From assembly GCA_030737835.1 (NCBI GenBank), contig JAUJYN010000032.1:123803-187802 (forward strand): 64,000 nucleotides of DNA. The letters are read 5' to 3'. This DNA comes from Acorus gramineus. Lineage: Eukaryota > Streptophyta > Magnoliopsida > Acorales > Acoraceae. Position 1 is the first letter of the stretch. Each line of letters begins with the position of its first letter. A program made the translations under genes and the position numbers. Positions 1 to 9,177 of the stretch are shown piece by piece. The notes beneath the pieces are model-generated. The model saw only the letters and a program-made list of their open reading frames with translations. It was not told the origin of the DNA and ran no database searches.

Positions 1-1913
1 TGCGCGCAGGGCACCGTGCGAAGGGGTGCGCGCGGGGCGAGGTGCTAGGCGCAGGGCGTGCGGTGTGCGCGCGATGAGGTGAGCGGTGGTGCGCGCAGGG
101 CGAGGCGCTGGGCGCAGGGCGTGCGGTGTGCGGGTGGGTTGCTGCGCTGGGGCGCAGTGAGCGCGCGGTGCACCCGGGGGGCTCGGCGGCGTGTCCTGGC
201 GTGCGGGCAGGGGCTCGGCATGCGCCTGGGGCGCGGGCTGTGGCGCGGCGGTGCGCCGGGGTGGGTGGCCGTGCGGATGGTTGCCGGGGATTCGGGAGTG
301 AGTCGGGGTGCTCGGACTCGCGTGCGTACAGGCCGTATGTACGCTTGTCCGAGTGTTGGTATTTTTAATGTATTTTGTGTATTTTTGTGGTATTTGTGTA
401 TTTTACTCACCAAGTTGATTACCCTGTCTTGCAGATCTTGATGGACGGTCGCGCGACGACCCGGTTATTGGTGAGTGGGACAACCCAACCCAGTTGGGAG
501 GCGCTATATGCACTTGGGCGTATACCGTCCTCCCCTGGGACACCACAGTTAAAATTAACTTGGTAATTTGTAATCTATGTAAGCATGATTAATGTGTAGA
601 ATGCATGCCACCCTAGACTTGTATGTTAGGGACTTGCACCCATAGGATATGTGTAAGAGCCGTGCATCCTGTCACTTGTTATCATGCTAGGAAAGCCTCG
701 ACCTATGCATGCGTCCTATTAGTTTGATTTATTAAATTAAATGCGAGCATATGTCTATTAATATGCTTGGGGAATATAAGGGGGCCTTGCGAGGTCAACA
801 TTGAGACCCGGGCTAGGGTACTCCGTGTTCCTTGATTGTTGTTGGGATGTCCTATATCGGGACCTCAGGTTGCCCTCCCAAGGTTTCTTTTCCTCATTTT
901 TATCTTATATATTCCCCGCATCTTGGTTATGCGCCTTGGAGGAATTCTGAAGAATTCAAGACATTAGAGTTGTTGAGATGTGTTGTCGACGGATCCGAGT
1001 GGATCATATGCGTATGGATAGGCTGTTCTGTTCCCTTCGTTGGATCCGTGTAGAGACTGCCCCGGCGTTAGAAAGGTTGTCCCGTGGAGGGCTCCCATCA
1101 GTAGGCACCTCCTAATTTGGAATGTACTGTGCTGAATGTGGGAGTGGCCAAGCGGCCTACGGAGTGGGGAGAAACTATCGGTGGACCAAGGGTGACCAAC
1201 AGCCTAGTCAGTCCCAATATCCTATGTCACCTATTGAGGGGTGAGGGTGAGGGTGTGGTGGGTCGGCGATGTAGCGACCCACCAGATTTGTATAAGGATG
1301 ATTATCTGCCTAGTAAGTCCCAATACCCTATGTCACCTATTGAGGGGTGAGGGTGAGGGTGTGGTGGGTCGGCGATGTAACGACCTACTGGATTGTGTAT
1401 TTCCTGCCACTTTGAGGCTTGATTTGATTATTTGTGGTTAATATAAATTGTGATGCATGGGTTGTGCTATTCACTGAGCGTGCGGCTCACCCCTCGCATA
1501 ATATTTTTCTCCAGTGATTACTGAGGCGGACTTGAAGGAGGAGCTCCCCAAGAGAGACTGCACCAGTAGCGGAGTAGCGCCACGTCCCGCGAGTTTTAGA
1601 GGCCATCAGTATCCTTTTTTATTGTATGTATATATTTCCGTGCTTGGGCACCCAGCTTGGATTGTATTTGGATGTATGTGTGTATATTGGCTCTCACAGG
1701 AAATATGATTATGTATCGAGTCTGTAGTATGTTTTTGATTTACAGACTCAGTCTTTTAGCTTCCGCTATTGGTGTATACATCATGTCAACCCTGCTTTTA
1801 TCTGTGTTGTCATTTTAGCTGTTGTTAGAGTATTTTATTGATCGCCTGTATAGACTGCTGATATCATGTATACACTTGCCGCGTCCCGGGGACGGCCGCC
1901 CTGGGGCGTGACG
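1..1913 (+). repeat. Giant Tekay-like LTR copy L1 (3' part, runs off left edge)
   Basis: This is the downstream part of the long LTR; its start lies outside the window. It begins in the GC-rich tract (1 to about 345). A 36-nt exon-like segment lies at 435-470 between TTGCAG and GTGAGT. The box repeat is at 785-883, and two G-rich hairpin minisatellite units lie at about 1215-1380. An acceptor-like CTCCAG ends at 1514, and a short intron-like tract runs 1624-1699 (GTATGT to CACAG). The end matches the family end CCCTGGGGCGTGACA almost exactly. It abuts CACTA-derived DNA, so this LTR lies in or beside a CACTA element. Subtype: one box. Confidence 0.85.
1257..1283 (+). repeat. Perfect hairpin of the LTR minisatellite (L1)
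   Basis: A 9-bp perfect stem (GGTGGGTCG / CGACCCACC) surrounds a 9-nt loop. It directly follows the run GGGGTGAGGGTGAGGG, which can form a G-quadruplex. The same hairpin-plus-G-run unit recurs in nearly every LTR copy, in one to several units. Confidence 0.7.
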
Positions 1914-2669
1914 AGATGCTACATGTTGAACCACGGAGGATATCATATGATGTTGTATAGAAGTGAAACCACGGATCATGTGCAGCACTTTCAAATCCAT
2001 CTTCGGCAGAGCCACTCGTTTGGCCACCACTATTGATGCAAAGCTCCTCCTCGAGAGAGCTTTAACGGAAACCAACATGGCAAGGGAAAGGAACATCTTG
2101 AATGGGACTTGTTATTAGATTTTTGTTTTTTCTCTTAGATGTGATGTATATGGATTTCTTTTAAAATATAATGATGGAACATATTTGAAATGGATTTTCT
2201 TTAGGATGTATTTTTTCTGGATGTGATGTATATGATCAGATTTAGACAATTGACATTTTTATCTAATTTAGGTTTGAATGTTTAAAACAACTTATCTTTA
2301 CCTAGGACTTCCTAGTTTCTTTCATAACTTTTACTGAGGAAATATTTCTTTGGTGAATATTACGTTTTAACCAGGAAACATTTCCTCAGTCAATATCAAT
2401 TTTTACCAACGAATTTCATGATTTTACCACGAATTCATATTTTTACTAACAACGTATTTCATCGGTAAAAATCAATTTGTCGGGGAAACAACTCGTTGAA
2501 TATATTTTTACCAAGGGAAAATAAGATTTCCTGGGTAAAAACAATTACTTACGGTGCATCAGCGATGAATGTTTCAAAAAAATATCTCGTTAGTAAAACC
2601 CTTTACCAACGAATTTTTTACTTTTATCGAGGAAAATATTCCTTGGTAAATAACATATTTCTTGTAGTG
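1914..2669. mobile_element. CACTA (En/Spm-type) DNA transposon terminal fragment
   Basis: The right end reads TTTCTTGTAGTG, the complement of the classic CACTA terminus CACTACAAGAAA. About 2330-2650 is packed with diverged subterminal motifs on both strands (ACCAACGAATTT, TTTACCAAGG, CCTTGGTAAA, TCGTTGGTAA-like), as CACTA elements have. The 3 bases after the end (ACT) would be one copy of the target duplication. The left part (1914 to about 2120) has a short open frame on the plus strand ending near 2120; it might be the tail of a CACTA gene, but I recognise no domain. The other terminus is not in the window, and the left edge is cut by LTR L1. This is a partial copy with no complete transposase. 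Confidence 0.8.
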
Positions 2670-2963
2670 ACTTTCTTTTCTTTGGACGGTCAAAATTGGG
2701 GTATCTACATGCACAAGTCATCTCTGACAACCTCGCTCACCTCCCATTGTCAAATTATGAGTCTGTGAGGACAAATTCCCCTGACAAAGAGTTGTATGCG
2801 CAAGTTGAGGAAGATGACCACAAGACATGGACATTGTATTTTGATGGAGCGGTCAATCAGGAAAGAAGAGGAATTGGAATTGCCTTGCTCTACCCTGAAG
2901 GTGTCATCACCCTACGTGCTTTTCAACTAGCTTTTAATGCTATTGACAATATTGGAGAGTATG
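2670..2963 (+). pseudogene. Tat-type Ty3/gypsy RNase H remnant
   Basis: A conceptual reading from about 2714 gives an RNase H-like segment with the motif WTLYFDGAVN (aspartate near 2843), followed by GIGIALLYPEG and AFQLAFNA. This resembles the extra RNase H domain found in pol of Tat-lineage Ty3/gypsy elements. It is a small fragment of an older element. It is bounded on the left by the CACTA end and on the right by LTR L2 of Tekay-like copy 1, which inserted in it. It is a broken fossil with no other part of the element visible. Confidence 0.75.
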
Positions 2964-3215
2964 TGTTATATATGTGTCACTTTTATCCTTCTGGTCACCA
3001 TTGGAGCATTCTGGCAGTTTTTCAACTTTTTCTTTTTTTTTTCGATCGGAACCGCTAAAATTTTGAACTTTTGGCTATCATCATGAGCTTGAGAACTCCG
3101 ATTGAAAATCTAACTGCATATTATGTGTCCTGGTGCCATTTCAAGCCACTCACGAAAATTTCATCGAATTCCGATAACGTTTCAGAATTTCGTAGTTTTG
3201 AATCGTATCCGGGTT

Positions 3216-3319
3216 TTGACCAAGCAAAAAGTCATTGGGAGACTTGACTTGGTCAATGTTGACCCTTGACTTGGTCAATTGGTTTTGTTTGGTAGTGTGG
3301 TTGTGTTGACTAGGGTCAA
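3216..3319 (+). promoter_or_regulatory. W-box cluster in LTR U3 (L2)
   Basis: Eight TTGAC[CT] or complementary [AG]GTCAA hexamers occur in about 100 bp (for example 3216, 3244, 3251, 3259, 3266, 3273, 3306 and 3314). TTGACC/T is the core site of plant WRKY transcription factors. Such a cluster upstream of the transcribed part could make the LTR respond to stress or pathogens. The sites are seen; the function is inferred. Confidence 0.55.
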
Positions 3320-4776
3320 AGTGCATCTAAACCTAACTAAACTAGCTAAACCAAATTAGTTCTAAGTGTAAGTGGTGAGTGTGTGAGGTGTGTGTGTGGG
3401 GACTTAAGGTCCACGCCCAAGCATAGTAAATGCCTATTCATCATCTTCTCTCTCAAGCTCTCTCATCTCCTCTCTTTATTTCCCCTTTATGATCTAGTTA
3501 GGGTGGTTAAAAAGAAAAGCCATAGAAGGAGAAAAGGAAGGTGAGGACCCGATCTATCTTTCCATGTGTTAGATTTCCATTTCCCTTTGTTTTTCCTCCT
3601 CTCATGGCACCTCTTCTCCTCTGTTTTCAGCCCCTCTTAGGCTTAGAAGAGGGCTTGGTGGTGGTGGTCTTGGTGGTGGCGAATCGGTGCGCGAAGAGCA
3701 CCCGAATTCCTCCCCTTCCCTTCCTCTCTTTGGGTGAGCTTTCTTCCTTCCTTTTTCTTGTGTAGATGCTTGTTTAGGGTTGCATATGGGTATGCATGGC
3801 ATGCATGGTGGTTAGGGGGTTGGAGAGGGGCTGTTGGGGGTTGGGGGTGTGGGAGTGGCTCTGGCGCGCGTGCGCGCGAGCTGCGCGCGCAGGTAAGCGC
3901 AGGCAGGCGCAGGCGCGCAGTCGGGCGCGCTGGCGGTGGTGCGCGCGTATGCGCGGGCTCTACGCACGGGCGTGCGAGCGGGTGCTGCGCAGGGCGGCGC
4001 AGTGCGCGCGGGGGTACTGCGCTGGGGCGCAGTGCGTGCGGGTGTGCGCGCGAGGTGCTGCGCTGGGGCGCATTGCGCGTGGGTGCACCCGGGGCTGGGC
4101 GGGTGTGCGCGCGTACGCGCGGTGCGCGCGAGGTGCTGCGCTGGGGCGCATTGCGCGTGCGGGCAGGGGCGCGGCAGCGCGCCTGGGTGCTCGGGCTAGG
4201 GCGCGGCAGTGCGCCCGGGGAGCGGGGGTGCGCGCATGCGTGCGCACCCGTGGGTGTGCGTGCGGGTGGCCGTGCGCATGGCTGCCCGGCGGTGCGGGAG
4301 TGTTTCGGGGCACTCGGACTCGCGTGCGTACGGACCCGTATGCATGGCTTGTCCGAGTGTTGGCTATTTCTATCGTATTTCTTGCGTATTTGTGTATTTT
4401 ACTCACCATTTTGATTTCCCATGTTTTGCAGATCTTGAATAGCGGTCACGTGACAACCCAGGGATTGGTGAGTGGGACAATCCAACCCAGTTGGGAGGCG
4501 TTTGATGCACGTAGGCGTGCATTGCCCTCCCCTAGGGCACCATAATTGCATATTAGATAGTATTAATTGTAAACTATGCATGCATGATTATTATGTAGTA
4601 TCCATGCCACCCTAGGCCTTGCATGTTAGGGATATGCACCATCATGATATGTGTAAAGGCCAACGCATCCTGATACCATGTTTTCATGCTAGGGAAGCCT
4701 CGACCCACGCATGCGTCCCATTTAGTTTAATTTATTTAAATCAAATGTGAGTTTTGTAATTAGCATGCCTTAGAGA

Positions 4777-4802
4777 ATATTATAACCTTGTGGTTATAAT
4801 AT
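4777..4802. repeat. Perfect 11-bp inverted repeat at the empty box site (L2)
   Basis: ATATTATAACC and its exact complement flank a TTGT loop. The same place in L4 (11779-11804) has a 12-bp perfect stem with a 2-nt loop. In LTRs that carry the box repeat, this AT-rich inverted sequence is split and lies on both sides of the box. Confidence 0.7.
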
Positions 4803-5703
4803 ATGCTTCCCCGCATCTTAGTTATGCGCCCTGGAGGAATTCTGAAGAATTCATGACATTTGTAGAGTTGAGATCGGTGTCGGCGGATCCAAGTGGATCG
4901 TATCCATGTGGGTAGGCTGTTTCTCTTCTCTCCGTTGGATCCGTGTAGGGACTCCTCAGCGTTAGACAGGCCGTCCTGACAGAGGGCTCCCATCAGTAGG
5001 CACCACTTGATTTGGTTTCGGACTGTGCTGAATCGTGGGAGTAGACCAGGCGAGCTACGGAGTGGAGGGACTACCGGTGGACCAAGGGTGATTAACAGCC
5101 TAGTCAGTCCCAAAAGACCATGTCACCAGTTTGAGGGTGAGGGTGAGGGTGTAGTGGGTTGGCGATGAGCGACCCACTGGTTTGTGTAGTTGTTGCCACT
5201 TAGAGGCTATGAATGATTTGAGGTTAATATGAATTGTGATGCATGGGTTGTGCTATTCACTGAGCGTGTGGCTCACCCCTCGCATATATTTTTCTCCAGT
5301 GATATCTGAGTCGGATCCGCAGGAGGAGCTCCCCGAGGCACGTCAGCAGTAGCGGAGCAGCGTCACGCTCTGAGTGTGAGAGGCCATTCAGCATCCCCCC
5401 TTTGATTGTATGTATTGTATTCCGTGCTTGGGCACATGTTTGTATTATATTTGGATGTCGTTGTATATATTGGCTCTCACAGGACAGTTGATTATGTATC
5501 GAGTCTGTAATATGTCTTTGAATTACAGATTCAGTCTTTTTAGCTTCCGCTATTTGTGTATATATCATGTCAGCCTCTTTGTTGTCTGTGTTGTCATTGT
5601 TGATATTGTTTAGAGTATATTATTGACCTCCTGTATAGACTGCTGATATCATATATACCATTGCCGCGTCCCGGGGACGGCCGCCCTGGGGCGTGACAAA
5701 AGT

Positions 5704-5715
5704 TGGTATCAGAGC
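5704..5715 (+). other. Primer binding site (tRNA-iMet type), Tekay-like copy 1
   Basis: TGGTATCAGAGC lies 6 bases past the LTR end. This is the standard plant primer site that pairs with the 3' end of initiator methionine tRNA. It fixes L2 as a 5' LTR and the element as plus-strand. Confidence 0.9.
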
Positions 5716-5819
5716 CTGGTCCTGTCAGAGCCAATTGTTTTCTTTCTTCGTAGAGATGAGTCCTAGGATTTCTATGTGAGTATTCTGATCCTAGTGTCTG
5801 GTTTTCTTAGGCTGCTGAT

Positions 5820-6560
5820 ATGCCTCCTCGCAGAAGAATGCGTGGACGTGGTCCCTCTCGACCTTTGGAGGTTCCCGGACCTACCAGAGGTGAGGATGCT
5901 ACTGGAGAGTCCTCGGCTGTGGGGCCAGGATTGGCACAGGAGCCTCCTGCATGGGAGCGTGCTTACGCTCGGATAGCAGATCTGGTGGAGACTCAGACGA
6001 GAGCATTAGAGGCCCAGACGAGGGCGTTAGCTGAGCAGGCTAGAGAGATACAGGAGCTGAGGGCGGCCCGTGATGCAGTTCCACAGGTCCCCTTGGTGGC
6101 AGATCCGCCTGTGGTACCCGATGTACCCCCTGCTCCCGTGGTGATTCCAGCGGTGGGAGTTCAGGATCCCCTGGTGAGGGAGGTGGAGCTAGAGGCTACA
6201 GCGCGAGTGCACCAGAGTGGCCTCACTGCCTTTCTGAAGCTCCACCCTCCGAGTTCCATGGGCAGACGACGGACCCCCTTGCCCCTGAGCGATGGTTGAT
6301 GGAGGTGGACAAGATCTTCTCGACCATGCACTGCACCGATCGCCAGCGAGTCTCCCTGGCCACCTTCATGCTGAGAGGTAGCACCGCTGACTAGTGGGCT
6401 ACCCGATCGGTGGACATTCTCGAGGGAGTGGAGCGACTTCTATGGGCGGGGTGGTTCCGGAAGTATTTCCTGGAGGAGTACTTCCCGTTTTCGACGCGCC
6501 GGATCGTGATGTGGGAGTTTGAGCAGGTGACGCAGGGATCCATGTCAGTCGCGGACTACT
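5820..6560 (+). pseudogene. gag remnant, N-terminal part (Tekay-like copy 1)
   Basis: The reading starts MPPRRRMRGRGPSRP, with a glutamine/glutamate-rich helical stretch (ETQTRALEAQTRALAEQ) and a proline/valine-rich linker. It leads into the capsid-type region typical of Ty3/gypsy gag. Gag would form the virus-like particle shell. The start was chosen because the minus-strand copies 2 and 3 begin with the same MPPRR motif soon after their primer sites. The remnant is broken and is interrupted by solo LTR L3. Confidence 0.8.
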
Positions 6561-6815
6561 CTACATGTTATATATGTGTCACTTTTTAGCCTTCTGGTAA
6601 CCATTGGAGCATTTCGGCAGTTTTTGAGTTTTTTTCATTTTCGATCGGAACCGCTAAAATTTTGGACTGTTAGCTATCGTCCTGTGTTTAAGGACTCCGA
6701 TTGAAAATCTAACTGCATATTATGTGTCCTGGTGCCATTCTAAGCCACTCATGAAAATTTCATCGAATTCCGGTAACGTTCCAGAAATTTCACAGTTCCG
6801 GGGCGTATCCGGGTT

Positions 6816-6995
6816 TTGACCGAGCGAGAAGTCATTGGGAGAGTTGACTCGGTCAAAGTGGGCCCATGACTTGGTCAACCCTTTTTGTCTTTTTGTGTGG
6901 TTGGGTTGACCCAAGTCAAACCCACTTAAAACCCCCCCTAACCTCTCTTAGCCCTAATTAAGTTGGGTTAACCCTAATCTAAATGAGGTTTGACC
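6816..6995 (+). promoter_or_regulatory. W-box cluster in LTR U3 (L3)
   Basis: Seven TTGAC[CT]/[AG]GTCAA hexamers begin at 6816, 6844, 6851, 6873, 6906, 6914 and 6990. The cluster lies just upstream of the CT-rich leader-like part. Equivalent clusters are seen in L8 (35209-35376), L9 (38409-38587), L10 (43709-43860), L11 (50106-50284) and L13 (51858-52036). They are absent from L5, L6, L7 and L12. Confidence 0.55.
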
Positions 6996-7588
6996 TACTT
7001 AAGTGAGCTAAAAGTTGCCATGTACTATTCATCATCTTCCTCATATTGGTTTCTCTCTCTCCCCTCTCTCTTTTTCAAGCTTTTGAGCCACCTAGGGTGC
7101 CCAAACCTTAAAACCCAAAACATAGGAAGTATAGATTCGGTCCCGATCTACACCCCGGTGGTTTCAAATCCGAATTCCGACGTGTCTAGCCCTTTCTTCC
7201 GCCCTCTCTTCTCCTCAGATCGGAGCCATTTCGGAGGTGGGAAGAGGTCTCGGTGGTGGAGACCCTTGGAGAGGCGTTTCGGTGCGCGGAGAGCAACCGA
7301 ACATCCTTCCTTCCTTGGTAAGCTCTTTTTCCTCTTCTTTTTGGCTTAGATGCTTGTTAGGAGGGTGGTTTTGAGGTTGGGTGGTGGTCGGCGGCTGTGG
7401 GTGGCTGTCGGTGGTGGTTGGGGGCGGTCGGAGGCCATTGGTGGCCGGTGGTTGGTGGTAGAGGTGCTCGGGCAGGTTGGCTGGTGGTCTCGGGCAGCAG
7501 GCAGCCCAGGCAGGAGCAGCTGGCGTGCAGCGACAGGGCACGCGCGCGCGTACGCGCGGGTGTGCGCGCGGGCGTGCGGTGGCGCAGG

Positions 7589-7668
7589 CTGGGCGTGCTG
7601 GGCGCTGGGCGTGCTGGGCGCTGGGCGTGCTGGGTGCTGGGCGTGCTGGGCGCTAGGCGTGCTGGGGG
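7589..7668 (+). repeat. 16-bp tandem array, five units, in GC-rich tract of L3
   Basis: Five successive units of CTGGGCGTGCTGGGCG with few mismatches. It lies in the first intron-like tract. The surrounding DNA is almost purely C, G and short CA/TG runs, so replication slippage is the likely source. Confidence 0.8.
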
Positions 7669-8589
7669 GTGCTGGTCGAGTGGGCATGCGCTGGGCGTGC
7701 TGGGGGTGCTGGCCGGGTGGGCATGCGTGCAAGGCGTCGTGCGGGGTGCGCGCGGAGTGCTGCGCAGGGGCGCAGGCGCGCTGTGCGCGCGCGGAGAGTT
7801 GATGGAGTGCTGGGCGAGCCGTGGCGCGCGCGGAGCGAGGCGAGGGCAGCAGATGTGCGCGCGGGGTGCGCGCAGGGCGAGGCGCGGGGCGTGTGGTGTG
7901 CGCGCGGGCCAGCGCGGGGCGTGAGGTGTGCTCGCGGGCTGCTGCGATGGGGCGCAGTGGTCGCGCGGTGCACCCGGGTGTCTCGGCAGCATGTCCAGGC
8001 GTGCGGGCAGGGGCCCGGCGGTGCGCCTGGGTGCGCGGCTGAGGCGCGGCGGTGCATCCGGGGCAGGTGGCCGTGCGGGTGGTTGCCGGGAGTGCGGGAG
8101 TGAGTCGGGGTGCTCGGGCTAGCGTGCGTACGGGCCGTATGCACGTTTGCCCGAGTGTTGGGTGTTTATTTGTGTGTTTTGTGTATTTTGTGGTATTTGT
8201 GTGTTTACTCACCAAGTGGGTTACCCTGTCTTGCAGATCTTGACGGACGGTCGCGCGACGACCCGGTCATCGGTGAGTAGGACACCCCAACCCAGTTGGG
8301 AGGCGCTACATGCACTTGGGCGTGTACCGTCCTCCCCTGGGGCACATAGCTAATATTAGCTGTTATATTATAATCCATGTAAGCATGATTGATGTGTAGA
8401 ATGCATGCCACCCTAGACTTGTATGTTAGGGACTTGCACCCTTAGGATATGTGCATGAGCCGTGCATCCTGTCACCTCGTTATCATGCTAGGAAAGCCCT
8501 GACCTATGCATGCGTCCTATTAGTTTGATTTATTTAATTAAATGCAAGCTTGTGATATGATTAGCATGCCTTGGGGAATATAAGGGGGG

Positions 8590-8689
8590 CCTTGCGAGGT
8601 AAACATTGAGACCCAGGTTAGGGTACTCCGTGTTCCTTGTTTGGTTGGTGGGATGTCCTACATCGGGACCTCAGGTTGCCCTCCCAAGG
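8590..8689. repeat. Box repeat with 10-bp inverted ends (L3 copy)
   Basis: A 100-bp unit begins CCTTGCGAGG and ends CCTCCCAAGG; the two ends are inverted repeats matching at 9 of 10 positions. The inside includes ACTCCGTGTTCCTTG and GATGTCCTA. Cores of the same repeat occur 20 times in the window: in 13 of 15 LTRs (two copies each in L5, L6, L7 and L12) and three times in element interiors. It looks like a small inverted-repeat unit that spread within this family. Confidence 0.65.
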
Positions 8690-9150
8690 TCTCTTTTCCT
8701 CATTTATGTCTTATGTATTCCCCGCATCTTGGTTATGCGTGCTGGTGGAATTCTGAAGAATTCAAGACATTAGAGTAGTAGAGATGTGCTGTCAGCGGAT
8801 CCGAGTGGATCATATGCGATGGATAGGCTGTTCTGTTCCCTTCGTTGGATCCGTGTAGAGACTACCTCAGCGTTAGAAAGGTCGTCCCGTGCAGGGGCTC
8901 CCATCAATAGGCACCTCCTGATTTGGTAGAAGGACTGTGCTGAATGTGGGAGTGGCCAAACGACCTACGGAGTGGGGAGAGACTATCGGTGGACCAAGGG
9001 TGACCAACAGCCTAGTCAGTCCCAAGAGCCTATGTCACCTATTGAGGGGTGAGGGTGAGGGTATGGTGGGCCGGCGATGTGGCGACCCACTGGATTGTGT
9101 AAGGGTGATTATCAGCCTATTAAGTCCCAACATCCTTTGTCACCTATTGA

Positions 9151-9177
9151 GGGGTGAGGGTGAGGGTGAGGGTGTGG
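9151..9177 (+). promoter_or_regulatory. G-quadruplex-prone run in LTR (L3)
   Basis: GGGGTGAGGGTGAGGGTGAG continues to a fourth G3 run, giving four G-runs with 3-nt loops, which fits the usual G-quadruplex pattern. A similar run lies in L13 (54140-54162); the others are on the minus strand in minus-oriented LTRs. It sits in the second intron-like tract. Folding is predicted from the motif only. Confidence 0.55.

Larger units (their letters stand above)
2964..5698 (+). repeat. Giant LTR copy L2 (5' LTR of Tekay-like copy 1)
   Basis: It runs from TGTTATATATGTGTCAC to GCGTGACA and is followed at once by the primer site, so it is a 5' LTR. U3 holds a W-box cluster (3216-3319). The leader-like, CT-rich part runs about 3430-3733 to a GTGAGC donor at 3734. 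The GC-rich tract is about 3850-4350, the 36-nt exon-like segment is 4432-4467, and the third intron-like tract is 5408-5482. It lacks the box repeat. At that site it has a perfect 11-bp inverted repeat with a 4-nt loop (4777-4802). L2 and L4 form the box-less subtype. Confidence 0.9.

Noticed and set aside
1117-1441. Small frames across the minisatellite units
   Set aside because: They follow the tandem repeat and stop at different places in each copy; no sign of coding.
1914-2120. A host gene exon in the short open frame left of the CACTA end
   Set aside because: No recognisable domain, short, and enclosed by transposon DNA; kept only as a possible CACTA gene tail.
3734-4545. Long Arg/Ala/Gly-rich open frames in the GC-rich tract
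   Set aside because: Several frames on both strands are open at once because GC-rich DNA has few stops. They show no shared protein pattern between copies and lie in the intron-like tract.
5704-5715. tRNA gene near the LTR end
   Set aside because: Only the short complement of a tRNA 3' end is present (primer site); no cloverleaf follows.
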